Assembly (NCBI RefSeq): GCF_026241195.1
Contig: NZ_JAPFQO010000008.1
Coordinates: 248,001-312,000 of the forward strand
Direction of reading: 5' to 3'
DNA length: 64,000 bases
Source: Pontibacter anaerobius
GTDB lineage: Bacteria; Bacteroidota; Bacteroidia; Cytophagales; Hymenobacteraceae
Below, one piece after another: positions 27,003 through 35,078 of this stretch (positions are counted from its first letter, which is position 1; each line of letters begins with the position of its first letter). Position numbers and translations under genes: made by a program. Under the pieces are notes generated by a model. That model saw only the letters and a program-made list of their open reading frames with translations, was not told where the DNA came from and searched no databases.

Positions 27003-27431
27003 ATGATCAAGGGTTTATTCATCGCTTTTATACTTACCACCGGTTTATCCTCTTTGGTATCGCCAACGGAGCCTGCAGCTGCTATACAGGCTGATACCTT
27101 GAAGGAAAGTCTAAAAAGAGGAGAGAAAGTATACATGGCCAACTGCCAGAGTTGCCACATGCCCGAAGGTGAGGGCATTCCAGCCACTTTTCCACCACTT
27201 GCCAAATCGGATTACCTGATGAAAGATCAGAAAAGAGCCATCGGCACTGTGCTTCATGGGTTAAGCGGTGAGATCACCGTAAACGGTGAAAAGTATAGTA
27301 TGGATATGCCGGCAATGAGTTACCTGTCGGACGAGGAAGTAGCCGATGTGCTGAATTACATCCAGAATAACTGGGGCAATAAAGCCAAGGCTGTTACGCC
27401 TGCTCAGGTAAAGGCGGAAAGAAAGAAATAG
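27003..27431 (+). CDS. Cytochrome c, monohaem, periplasmic
   Basis: Small exported class I cytochrome c of 142 residues. The signal peptide covers about the first 20-28 residues. The single haem motif is CQSCH in VYMANCQSCHMPEGEG, and the axial Met is likely in MDMPAMSYLSDEEVADVL, the usual C-terminal helix. It begins a plus-strand run with TauE/SafE, MoaD and MoaE, and it faces a molybdo-hydroxylase island. It could accept electrons from the periplasmic two-subunit hydroxylase at 35079-37694, but that link is inferred from position only. Confidence 0.85.
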   Translation: MIKGLFIAFILTTGLSSLVSPTEPAAAIQADTLKESLKRGEKVYMANCQSCHMPEGEGIPATFPPLAKSDYLMKDQKRAIGTVLHGLSGEITVNGEKYSMDMPAMSYLSDEEVADVLNYIQNNWGNKAKAVTPAQVKAERKK

Positions 27432-27494
27432 CATTACTTTACAGGACAACTTAAAACACCTGTATTTTCACACCAGCCACCGCCACCCTTAAGC

Positions 27495-28259
27495 ATGCAG
27501 CACTGGGAGTTACTGTTTTTCTTTTTTGTCATTGCCTTTGTGTATGCATCCGTAGGCTTCGGCGGCGGCTCCAGCTACCTGGCTGTCCTGGCACTTTACC
27601 CGCTAGCTTTTCAGGAAGTACGTTTGATTGCCCTGTTGTGCAACGTGGTTGTGGTTACAAGTGGCACGATCCTGTTCATCCGGCACAGGCAGGTTAACTG
27701 GCAGAAAATCATTCCGCTCGTTTTACTCAGTGTGCCAATGGCATTTCTGGGAGCGAGCCTGCGACTGGAGCAGGATACATTCTTTGTGCTGCTTGGCTGC
27801 AGCCTGCTGGCAGCCGCTTTTTTGCTGTGGACACAAAAACTGTCTGCCAATGTAGCGCTGGAAGAGGTCTCTGGCAAAAACAACTATACCCGCGACGGGT
27901 TTTTAGGCGGTAGCCTTGGTTTACTGTCCGGTATGGTGGGTATCGGTGGCGGCATTTTTCTGTCTCCCCTGTTAAACCTGATCAGGTGGGACACATCGAA
28001 GCGGATTGCAGCCACGGCGAGTTTTTTTATCTTAGTGAACTCTGTGGCAGGTATAGCAGGGCAACTGACACATCTACCAGCCTCAGTAGATTTTACACGT
28101 ATACTTCTGCTGGGCATAGCCGTACTGGCTGGCGGGCAGATTGGCTCCCGCATCGCAATTGCCCGGTTTAACCCTCGGGTCATCCGGCGCACGACGGCAG
28201 TCCTTATTTTTATGGCAGGGTTGGAAGTGTTGTACAAACACCTGCCCTGGATAAATTAG
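27495..28259 (+). CDS. TauE/SafE family anion exporter
   Basis: Inner-membrane protein of 254 residues with about eight hydrophobic segments in two repeats, each opening with a Gly-rich motif (VGFGGGSSYLAVLAL; MVGIGGGIFLSPLLNL). This is the signature of the TauE/SafE (sulfite/sulfonate exporter) family. It lies only 8 bases before MoaD and 63 after cytochrome c, so it is co-transcribed with molybdopterin synthase genes. The family also exports other organic or sulfur anions. Sulfite export fits a molybdenum/sulfur context but is not demonstrated. Confidence 0.85.
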   Translation: MQHWELLFFFFVIAFVYASVGFGGGSSYLAVLALYPLAFQEVRLIALLCNVVVVTSGTILFIRHRQVNWQKIIPLVLLSVPMAFLGASLRLEQDTFFVLLGCSLLAAAFLLWTQKLSANVALEEVSGKNNYTRDGFLGGSLGLLSGMVGIGGGIFLSPLLNLIRWDTSKRIAATASFFILVNSVAGIAGQLTHLPASVDFTRILLLGIAVLAGGQIGSRIAIARFNPRVIRRTTAVLIFMAGLEVLYKHLPWIN

Positions 28260-28267
28260 AAAAGCTT

Positions 28268-28510
28268 ATGAAAGTAAATGTCCTGGCATTCGGCATCGCG
28301 AAAGATATTTTCGGAAGCTCTTGCATTGAGGTAGAGCTAAGCAGCGCGGCGACAGTAGAATCCCTCCGCGCAGTGCTGGAGGAGCAGCATCCCCGTTTAA
28401 AGCAATTGACTTCTTACATGGTAGCCGTAAACGACGAGTACGCAGAGGCCGGTGAGACGATAGAGCAGCGAGATGAAGTCGCAATTATTCCACCGGTAAG
28501 TGGCGGTTAA
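28268..28510 (+). CDS. moaD: Molybdopterin synthase sulfur carrier subunit
   Basis: Small ubiquitin-like sulfur carrier of 80 residues ending in VSGG, the C-terminal Gly-Gly that is adenylated by MoeB and then carries the thiocarboxylate for dithiolene formation. The body has the beta-grasp pattern (MKVNVLAFGIAKDIFG; AVNDEYA; RDEVAIIPP). The MoaE gene starts 2 bases after its stop, so the two synthase subunits are made together. Confidence 0.92.
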   Translation: MKVNVLAFGIAKDIFGSSCIEVELSSAATVESLRAVLEEQHPRLKQLTSYMVAVNDEYAEAGETIEQRDEVAIIPPVSGG

Positions 28511-28512
28511 GA

Positions 28513-28938
28513 ATGGTGCACATGATAGACATACACATATCCGAAGACTCCTTAAGCATTCCAGCCTGCATCGATTGGGTGATGTCGCCGCAATGCGGAG
28601 GCATTGATGTGTTTATTGGCACGGTGCGCAATGCAACAAAAGGGAGGCAGGTGTTACGTTTAGAATTTGAAGCCTACCAGAAAATGGCCCTGAAGGAGAT
28701 GCGGAAAATTGCGGAACAGGCACTGGAAAAATGGCCAGTGGAGAAAGTACTCATACACCATCGCACTGGCGTATTGCAGGTAGGCGAAGTGCCTGTTGTG
28801 ATTGCCGTGGCCGCTGCCCACCGTGCCGCTGCTTTCGAAGCCTGCCGCTACATCATCGATACCCTAAAGCAAACAGTGCCCATCTGGAAAAAGGAGTTTT
28901 TTGAGGATGGGGAAGTATGGGTGGCAGCGCATCCTTAA
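28513..28938 (+). CDS. moaE: Molybdopterin synthase catalytic subunit
   Basis: Catalytic subunit (141 residues) that converts cyclic pyranopterin monophosphate to molybdopterin using sulfur from MoaD. Motifs are FIGTVRNATKGR, the central LEFEAYQKMA, HRTGVLQVGE, and AAHRAAAFEACRYIIDTLK followed by WKKE with the conserved active-site Lys. It lies directly behind MoaD (2-base spacing) and ends 3 bases before the convergent MoeB gene. Confidence 0.93.
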   Translation: MVHMIDIHISEDSLSIPACIDWVMSPQCGGIDVFIGTVRNATKGRQVLRLEFEAYQKMALKEMRKIAEQALEKWPVEKVLIHHRTGVLQVGEVPVVIAVAAAHRAAAFEACRYIIDTLKQTVPIWKKEFFEDGEVWVAAHP

Positions 28939-28941
28939 TTT

Positions 28942-30003
28942 CTACTGCTGTTCCAGCCACGCTTTCATTCCCCCTTCCAGGGAGTAGATGGTTAGCTCCG
29001 GAAAGTGTTTTCTTATGCGCTTTACAGCCTCCCCGCTTCGTTTACCGGAGGCACAGTACACCACAAGTTTTTTGGCTGTCTGCAGCTGTGGCAACTTCTG
29101 CCCAAGCTGGTCAAGCGGCACGTGCGCTCCGCCAATATGGAACACATCCCGCTCCTCCGCCCTCCTTACATCCAGTAGCTCAAAATGTCCATGGGCCATA
29201 CTTTGTTTCAGCTCTGCGACGGATATGGTTGGCACCTCCTCCGTTTCAGGTAGTTTTTCTATCGTTACTTTAGATACTTTTCCAACCTTGATGATTCGGC
29301 TTTGCAGCGTCTGCGCATCCAGCAGCAACAGCTTACCCGCCAGCGCTTCCCCTGTATTTGTAATGATTTTAATGACCTCATTGGCCTGCATACAGCCAAC
29401 CATACCTGCCAGAGTAGGAATAACGCCTCCTTCGGCACAGTTTGGCACCTGCGAGGCATCCACCTCCACAAAAACATCCCGGTAGTTAGGGCTCCGGCTT
29501 CCGTTCCCGTTCAGTAAATTCCAGACCGCTACCTGCCCTTCATACTGATAGATGGCACCGTACACCAGCGGCTTTCCTGCCAGCACACAGGCATCGTTGA
29601 GCAGGTATTTCGTATCAAAGTTATCAGTGCCATCCAGCACCATATCATAATGCTGCAGCAGGTCCATCACGTTCAGAGCGGTTACCTTCACCTCATGCGG
29701 CACCAGTTTTATACCTGGGTTCTGTTTCTGCAGCTTTTCGCAGGCTACCTTGACTTTTTTTTGCCCCACTTCCTCCGGGGTGAATAAAACCTGCCGGTGC
29801 AGGTTGCCGATGGACACCGTGTCGAAGTCTGCTATGCCTAACGTACCCACACCTGCCGCCGCCAGATACTGGGCAGCAGGGCAACCTAAGCCGCCGGCCC
29901 CCACCACCAGCACGCGTGCGTTTTGGAGAAGCTGCTGCCCTGCTTCGCCAAAACCCGGAAGCGACACCTGGCAACTGTAGCGCAAAAGTTCAGGTTGTGC
30001 CAT
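28942..30003 (-). CDS. moeB: MoeB/ThiF-type adenylyltransferase with C-terminal rhodanese domain
   Basis: Activates the C-terminus of MoaD by adenylation and supplies sulfur, as in MoeB-rhodanese fusions (353 residues). The N-terminal E1-like domain (about 1-245) has GAGGLGCPAAQYLAAAG for ATP binding, DFDTVSIGNLHRQ, LDGTDNFDTKYLLND and PNCAEGGVIP. The rhodanese domain (about 255-353) has HFELLDVRRAEE and active-site loop YCASGKRSGEA with its Cys. The zinc CxxC pairs of classical MoeB are not evident. It overlaps MobA by one base and belongs to the minus-strand cofactor operon. Confidence 0.9.
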   Translation of the reverse strand: MAQPELLRYSCQVSLPGFGEAGQQLLQNARVLVVGAGGLGCPAAQYLAAAGVGTLGIADFDTVSIGNLHRQVLFTPEEVGQKKVKVACEKLQKQNPGIKLVPHEVKVTALNVMDLLQHYDMVLDGTDNFDTKYLLNDACVLAGKPLVYGAIYQYEGQVAVWNLLNGNGSRSPNYRDVFVEVDASQVPNCAEGGVIPTLAGMVGCMQANEVIKIITNTGEALAGKLLLLDAQTLQSRIIKVGKVSKVTIEKLPETEEVPTISVAELKQSMAHGHFELLDVRRAEERDVFHIGGAHVPLDQLGQKLPQLQTAKKLVVYCASGKRSGEAVKRIRKHFPELTIYSLEGGMKAWLEQQ

Positions 30004-31172
30004 TAGCTGGTAGTTTTCTGCTGTAGAATCTCTTTCACTTTCTCAGAGTCTTCCGGTGTGTTCGCGTTAAGCAGTGCTTCGGCCTGTAAGGGCTCTAATA
30101 AGCTGATAACACTGTTCCGCAATACCTTGCGTGGGCAAGTATAACCCTGCGCCAGAAAGGCAAGCAACACAGGGTAGCTTTTGGGCTCCCATATCGTGAT
30201 CAGCGGTTCCGGGAAGCCATCGTGCGGGCTTACATACGTAGTGGCGACAGAAGAGGAATTCCTGTTTTTTACCAGGTGCTGCAGTGTGGCGCTGTCGAGC
30301 AGCGGCATGTCGCAGGCCACTACCAGCCACGCCGCATCAGGCTGCTCCCTGAAAGCGGAAAGTATGGCACCGTAAGGGCCTAGGCCGGTAAAGGTATCGG
30401 GAAGTGCAGTATAGGTGCTGTCGATCTCTGCCTGCTGCTCTGGGCGGCAGGAAATGAACACCTCCTCGCATACTTCCTTAAGCAGGTCAGCAGCATAATA
30501 CCGTTGTTCTTTACCGTGCCAGTTCATGGCTCCTTTGTCCTGGCCCATGCGTATACTTTGCCCGCCGGCCAGCACAAGTCCGTTGAGTTTAGGCTTTGCC
30601 CGCTGCATCTGCTCCCTGAAAAAAGTAATGATCTTGTCCGTGTCGCTAAGCCGGCACGTAGGTATAGCCTGCCAGGCAGGGATTGCCTTCTGCACAAAAT
30701 CAAACACTTCCTCAGCATCATCGGCAAGTATAAAAAGGGCCACGTTATCCAGCTGCGACAGCCTTTTCTGCAACGATGCTTTTTTGGCGTTATCGATTAC
30801 CACCACCTGCGCCCTGGCCTGCTGGTGGTTACCGTTTACCAGCACCACATCCGCCTCCTGGAACAGCTGCCGGAACTGGAACTGGTTCAGCTCCCGGTTC
30901 AAATCAAACTGGTGGTAGTGGATCTGATCCGTATACTCCATTTCAGCCCCTGAAGCCAATCGTCCTGGTAGCGTAGTCTCTCCATCAGCATGTGCATGGC
31001 TGGCATCCACATAAGCACATTTATACTTTGGTGCTAAAGCCTGAATGACAGTATCTGCCAACGCTTTGATCGTGCCACAAGGTGTACCAAGTATAGCCCA
31101 CTCGTTGCGCCCAAAGTTGCCAAAGGATGGCCTGGTGATCAGGCTATGCTTTTTATGATCTTTTAAAGTCAT
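30003..31172 (-). CDS. mobA: MobA-like molybdenum cofactor guanylyltransferase with degenerate MobB-like N-domain
   Basis: A 389-residue two-domain protein. The C-terminal half (about 195-389) is a MobA-type nucleotidyltransferase: GLVLAGGQSIRMGQDKG binds nucleotide, AACDMPLLD-like (VVACDMPLLDSATL) binds metal. It would attach a nucleotide (GMP in MobA) to molybdopterin. The N-terminal half begins ILGTPCGTIKALADTV, spaced like the P-loop of MobB, followed by YVDASHAHAD where MobB has KHDAH. The Gly-Lys-Thr/Ser of a working Walker A is missing, so it probably no longer binds GTP. It overlaps MoaC by 20 bases and MoeB by one. A separate MocA-like gene is at 37770. Confidence 0.82.
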   Translation of the reverse strand: MTLKDHKKHSLITRPSFGNFGRNEWAILGTPCGTIKALADTVIQALAPKYKCAYVDASHAHADGETTLPGRLASGAEMEYTDQIHYHQFDLNRELNQFQFRQLFQEADVVLVNGNHQQARAQVVVIDNAKKASLQKRLSQLDNVALFILADDAEEVFDFVQKAIPAWQAIPTCRLSDTDKIITFFREQMQRAKPKLNGLVLAGGQSIRMGQDKGAMNWHGKEQRYYAADLLKEVCEEVFISCRPEQQAEIDSTYTALPDTFTGLGPYGAILSAFREQPDAAWLVVACDMPLLDSATLQHLVKNRNSSSVATTYVSPHDGFPEPLITIWEPKSYPVLLAFLAQGYTCPRKVLRNSVISLLEPLQAEALLNANTPEDSEKVKEILQQKTTS

Positions 31173-31629
31173 GCTTCCCTCCTGTCTTTTCTATCAGCTT
31201 TGTTTCCCGGATCACGATGTCATGGCTCATTGCCTTGCACATATCATACACCGTTAGCGCAGCAACGGTGGCACCCACCAAAGCCTCCATCTCGATTCCT
31301 GTCTTGGCTGTAATACTGGCCGTGCAGTCTATCACCACCTCCTGTTGCTCATTCAGCTGTATGGCAACGTGGCAGTTATCCATCCCAATCGGGTGACAAA
31401 GCGGTATCAGTTCCCCGGTTTTTTTGGCCGCCATGATGCCTGCTATTATCGCTGTCTGAAACACCGACCCTTTTTTGGTCTGTATATCATCGGCTGCGAA
31501 CTTCTCCAGTACCTCCGGCGGCAACGACACAATGCTTCTGGCTGTGGCGGTACGGTGCGTTGGCTGTTTTCCGCCTACATCCACCATCGTGGGCTGCCCT
31601 TTATCATTCAGGTGTGAAAAATCACTCAT
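31153..31629 (-). CDS. moaC: Cyclic pyranopterin monophosphate synthase
   Basis: MoaC (158 residues) acts with MoaA in the first step of molybdopterin synthesis and forms cPMP from the 3',8-cyclo-GTP intermediate. Conserved blocks are FSHLNDKGQPTMVDVGGK, KGSVFQTAIIAGIMAAKKT, LIPLCHPIGMDN (with the CH metal/substrate motif), KTGIEMEALVGATVAALTVYDMCK and IRETKLIEKTGGK. Length and motifs are complete. It overlaps the MobA-like gene by 20 bases. The oppositely oriented oxidase gene at 31842 separates it from MoeA and MoaA. Confidence 0.95.
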   Translation of the reverse strand: MSDFSHLNDKGQPTMVDVGGKQPTHRTATARSIVSLPPEVLEKFAADDIQTKKGSVFQTAIIAGIMAAKKTGELIPLCHPIGMDNCHVAIQLNEQQEVVIDCTASITAKTGIEMEALVGATVAALTVYDMCKAMSHDIVIRETKLIEKTGGKHDFKRS

Positions 31630-31783
31630 GGTTATTAGTACTTGCTTTGTCTTATATCAAAAATACGCCTTAAAAAGCGCAACTCAAATTTCTTTGCACT
31701 GCTCCGGTATCCGTATCCCGATGTTTCAGGAGATAATTATGCGGTTTTACCATGCTAGCCAGCATTTGCTTATATTTCAGCTA

Positions 31784-31813
31784 TTGTACGGTTAAGGCCA
31801 ACTGTATACTTTG
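31784..31813 (+). promoter_or_regulatory. Candidate Bacteroidetes-type promoter of the oxidase gene
   Basis: TTG at 31784-31786, an 18-base spacer, then TATACTTTG at 31805-31813. This is close to TTG-N17-23-TAnnTTTG but with one extra base in the second box. It lies 28 bases upstream of the ATG. The second box is also an instance of the abundant TATACTT motif. Confidence 0.4.
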
Positions 31814-31841
31814 TACTAGGGTATAACTCTTACGCTGTAAC

Positions 31842-32777
31842 ATGAAAAGCATTGCAATTATAGGCTCAGGAATTTGCGGTTTATCTACTGCTTATACTTT
31901 GGTAGAGAAAGGATACCCAGTCACGATATACGCTAAAGACTTCCCGCCCGAAACAACTTCTAACAGAGCGGCTGCTTTCTGGTTCCCATACCATATCGAA
32001 AACGACTTAAGATGCATCCGCTGGAGCCAGGCAAGCTACCATAAATACCTTTCGTTGCTGGATAACCCTGCCACGGGTGTAAGTATGAGGGAGCTGCAAA
32101 AAGTAACCAAAAGCAGTGATGCGCCTGCCACCTACTGGAAAGATTTCATACCTGCAGGCAGTTGCAGGCTCATGGATAAAACGGAATTCCCAGGGGAGTT
32201 TCAGGAAGGCTATACTATACAGGTACCCTTGATGGAGACTCAGATTTTCCTCTTCTGGCTCATGGATTTCCTAAGCCAAAAAGGCGTAAAATTTGTAAAG
32301 GATGAAATAAAGGAGTTTAGCGAATTAATAGCTAAATATAGCTGGGTGATTAACTGCACCGGCCTTGGCTCCCGGGAGTTGTGCCACGACCAGAGCATTT
32401 ATCCCATCAGGGGACAGGTAGCTCTCATGGCACCTCAAAAACACATGCCGATATTTTTATACGAAGAGCAGCCATTCTACATTGTCCCCAGAAAAGACGC
32501 CACGATAATTGGTGGAACCTTTGAAGAAAATGTATGGGACACCACTCCCGAAACTGCAACTGTTCAACGGCTGTACCAGCAGGCAACCGACCTGTTCCCA
32601 CAACTAGCTGATTGCCCTGTAACAGGAAGCTGGGCTGGCTTGAGGCCTTACAGAAAAGTAATCCGGGTAGAGCAGGAAGCGGGGCAAAATATCATCCACA
32701 ACTATGGGCATGGCGGTAGCGGGTTTACCTTGGCATGGGGTTGTGCAGAAGATATCGCCTTTATGATCAGCAACTGA
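31842..32777 (+). CDS. D-amino-acid oxidase-like FAD enzyme
   Basis: FAD-dependent amine oxidase of 311 residues, very like the eukaryotic-type D-amino-acid oxidases. The FAD motif is IAIIGSGICGLSTAYTL (residues about 4-20). The second block, PETTSNRAAAFWFPY, corresponds to the T-S-x-x-A-A-x-W-x-P-Y of that family. The C-terminal block GLRPYRKVIRVE, with the substrate carboxylate Arg, is followed by NYGHGGSGFTLAWG. No signal peptide is present, so it should act in the cytosol, oxidising D-amino acids to keto acids with hydrogen peroxide. It sits between MoaC and MoeA on the opposite strand, breaking an otherwise continuous minus-strand cofactor operon, and its DNA looks somewhat AT-richer than its neighbours. 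Confidence 0.85.
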   Translation: MKSIAIIGSGICGLSTAYTLVEKGYPVTIYAKDFPPETTSNRAAAFWFPYHIENDLRCIRWSQASYHKYLSLLDNPATGVSMRELQKVTKSSDAPATYWKDFIPAGSCRLMDKTEFPGEFQEGYTIQVPLMETQIFLFWLMDFLSQKGVKFVKDEIKEFSELIAKYSWVINCTGLGSRELCHDQSIYPIRGQVALMAPQKHMPIFLYEEQPFYIVPRKDATIIGGTFEENVWDTTPETATVQRLYQQATDLFPQLADCPVTGSWAGLRPYRKVIRVEQEAGQNIIHNYGHGGSGFTLAWGCAEDIAFMISN

Positions 32778-32786
32778 TCGAACCGC

Positions 32787-33983
32787 CTATTTGAACGGCC
32801 ATACTTTGTATACTTCTCCTGCCTTGAAGTCACTTTTATCTGATGGAAGCTCCAGGAATGCATCTGCCTCTACCAGATTGGCAAAGTCGCCGGAGCCATT
32901 GCCTTGCAGGGGTATTGCGGATAACTGCCCGTTTTTGCTTATATCGAGTTTTACCTGCAGAAAGTACTGTAGCGCCGGCTGAAAGCTAAGGTCTGTACTT
33001 AGCGTGGCGAAAAGGCCAGGGCCATACTTTATACATAAGCTGCTTTCGAGCCAGGATATAAAATAGCGGTGCAGGCACATAAAGGTAGAGGCCGGATTTC
33101 CCGGTAAGGCAAAGACTACAACTCCATTAGGATGGGCTCCAAACCAGAACGGCTTTCCCGGGCGCTGCTGTACTTTATGAAAAAGCTTCTCTACGGCCAA
33201 TTCCTCCAGCACCTGCGGCACATAGTCAAACTTGCCCATCGAGATGCCCCCGCTAAGTATGATTACATCATAAGCCTGCAGGCAATTTCTTAAATGTTCC
33301 TTCGTCTGATCCAGGTCATCCGGTATGTGCAACAGGTCGGGCTGCAGGCCATACTTCTGCAAGGCAGCTTTTACCATGTAGCTGTTTGAGCGCCTGATCT
33401 GGTAAGGCAGCGGTGTCTCCTCCACAGCAACCAGCTCGTTACCAGTTGATATCACGACAGTACGCGGCAGCTTTTTCACTTCCAGTTCGGTAGCTCCTAC
33501 TGCCGCCGCCATACCTACCAAAGCCGCTGTAACCACCTGGTCAGCCGAGGCTACCACGTCTCCCTTTTTCCTATCCTTGCCCTGTGGGTGAATGTTTTGA
33601 CCTTGCTGAACGGTATCGATCATAATGGTAGCCTGCCCCTCCTGCAGCTCCAGGTCCTCATAGCGGATTACGGTGTCGGTGGTGGCTGGCAAGGCCGCAC
33701 CCGTCATGATCTCCACACACGCTGCTGCTGAGGTGATCTCGATCGGGGTCTCTCCTGCCGCCTGTGTTCCCTCTACCTGAAACGTGCGTGTCCCCCCGGC
33801 ATAAGTGTTATAGCTAATGGCAATCCCATCCATGGCTACCCGGTTAAAAGGCGGCAAGTCCCTGTCCGTGCACAGGTCTCTAGCCAGTACCCTTCCCAGC
33901 GCCTGCTCAAAAGGTAAGCGTTCGGTGCCAAAGTCTCTTACCTGTGCCTGTATAATGGCTTCAGCTTCCTCAACCCGGATCAT
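32787..33983 (-). CDS. moeA: Molybdopterin molybdenumtransferase
   Basis: MoeA (398 residues) inserts molybdate into adenylylated molybdopterin. Key regions are LPPFNRVAMDGIAI near the N-terminus, MTGAALPATTDTVIRYEDLE, the MoCF-like core VVISTGNELV and the substrate motif IILSGGISMGKFDYVPQVLEEL, and then GKPFWFGAHPNGVVVFALPGNPAS. Its usual partner that adenylylates molybdopterin (Mog/MoaB) is not in the window. It is read 17 bases after MoaA on the same strand. Confidence 0.94.
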   Translation of the reverse strand: MIRVEEAEAIIQAQVRDFGTERLPFEQALGRVLARDLCTDRDLPPFNRVAMDGIAISYNTYAGGTRTFQVEGTQAAGETPIEITSAAACVEIMTGAALPATTDTVIRYEDLELQEGQATIMIDTVQQGQNIHPQGKDRKKGDVVASADQVVTAALVGMAAAVGATELEVKKLPRTVVISTGNELVAVEETPLPYQIRRSNSYMVKAALQKYGLQPDLLHIPDDLDQTKEHLRNCLQAYDVIILSGGISMGKFDYVPQVLEELAVEKLFHKVQQRPGKPFWFGAHPNGVVVFALPGNPASTFMCLHRYFISWLESSLCIKYGPGLFATLSTDLSFQPALQYFLQVKLDISKNGQLSAIPLQGNGSGDFANLVEADAFLELPSDKSDFKAGEVYKVWPFK

Positions 33984-34000
33984 GTATGAATATTTATGTG

Positions 34001-34987
34001 TTAGCCCCCAATCGTAGCCATGGAGGCGTGGAGAGTATGCAAATTGCTGTTCTTTTCGGCTGCCCAGCCGTCTTCCTCTTTCTGGCTGATGGCCCCTGCA
34101 AGTGCCTCTTGCAGCTGCTGCTCCGGCAAACCGCTGCGCATCAGGTCCTTCACGTTCAGGATGCTGCTCCCATAGAGGCAGGTCCTAAGCTCGCCCTGCG
34201 GCGTTAGCCTGATGCGGTTACAGGTGCCGCAGAAAGAACGGGTGTAGGCCGCTATAATACCCACACTGCCCTTATGCCCCGGAATCTGGTAATTGTAGGA
34301 TGTAGAATGTGGCGGGTCGGCCACCTTCCGGATGTTGGGGTATTTGCCTTTGATGACCTCCAATATGCGCCAGTGGTCCCAGCTAAGGTTAGCAGCATGA
34401 CCAGCTCCCCCGTTAAAGGGCATTTCTTCGATAAACCGTACACTGACTGATGCATCCTTGGTGAGCGCCACCAATGGCAGAATATCTTCCGTGTTCTTTC
34501 CCTCCATCACCACCGCATTAATCTTGACCTCCAGGCCATGTTGCAGCACAGCTTCCAGTGTATTCAGCACGTTTGGTAATTCATCGCGCCTTGTAATGGC
34601 AAAGAAACGATTCTGGTCAAGGGTATCGAGACTGAGGTTGACGGAGTGTAAGCCAATTTTTTTCAGCTCAGGTACAAAGGGGGCAGTGAGCACGCCATTG
34701 GTGGTAAGAGCCAGTTGCTGCAGCCCCTGCAGTTTAGAGAGCCGGGCCAGGAACGACATGAAATCTTTGCGCACAAACGGTTCGCCTCCGGTGATCCGAA
34801 TCTTATCTATCCCCATTTTGAGCAATACCGAACTGATGTGCAGCATTTCCTCATAGGTCATTAACTCGCTTCTGGAAAGCCAATCGAGCCCCTCTTCGGG
34901 CATGCAGTAAAAGCAACGCAAATTGCACCTGTCGGTCACCGCCAGCCTCAAATAGTTTATTTTTCTTCCGTGTCTGTCTACCAGCAT
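34001..34987 (-). CDS. moaA: GTP 3',8-cyclase
   Basis: Radical SAM enzyme (328 residues) that rearranges GTP to 3',8-cyclo-7,8-dihydro-GTP. The N-terminal 4Fe-4S motif is CNLRCFYC with Cys21, 25 and 28. The SAM-binding stretch ITGGEPFVRKDF follows. The C-terminal second cluster motif is FCGTCNRIRLTPQGELRTCLYG. The protein ends in Gly-Gly (MATIGG), as MoaA enzymes do for activity. All features are complete. It leads the MoeA gene. Confidence 0.96.
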   Translation of the reverse strand: MLVDRHGRKINYLRLAVTDRCNLRCFYCMPEEGLDWLSRSELMTYEEMLHISSVLLKMGIDKIRITGGEPFVRKDFMSFLARLSKLQGLQQLALTTNGVLTAPFVPELKKIGLHSVNLSLDTLDQNRFFAITRRDELPNVLNTLEAVLQHGLEVKINAVVMEGKNTEDILPLVALTKDASVSVRFIEEMPFNGGAGHAANLSWDHWRILEVIKGKYPNIRKVADPPHSTSYNYQIPGHKGSVGIIAAYTRSFCGTCNRIRLTPQGELRTCLYGSSILNVKDLMRSGLPEQQLQEALAGAISQKEEDGWAAEKNSNLHTLHASMATIGG

Positions 34988-35078
34988 ATTCCCTCATTTC
35001 ATATTACAGGCACCAAAGTTGCACCTACGCTTTTGTGTAAGCTGTGCGGCGTAAGTAAGGAGGCTCACGCCACACAGC

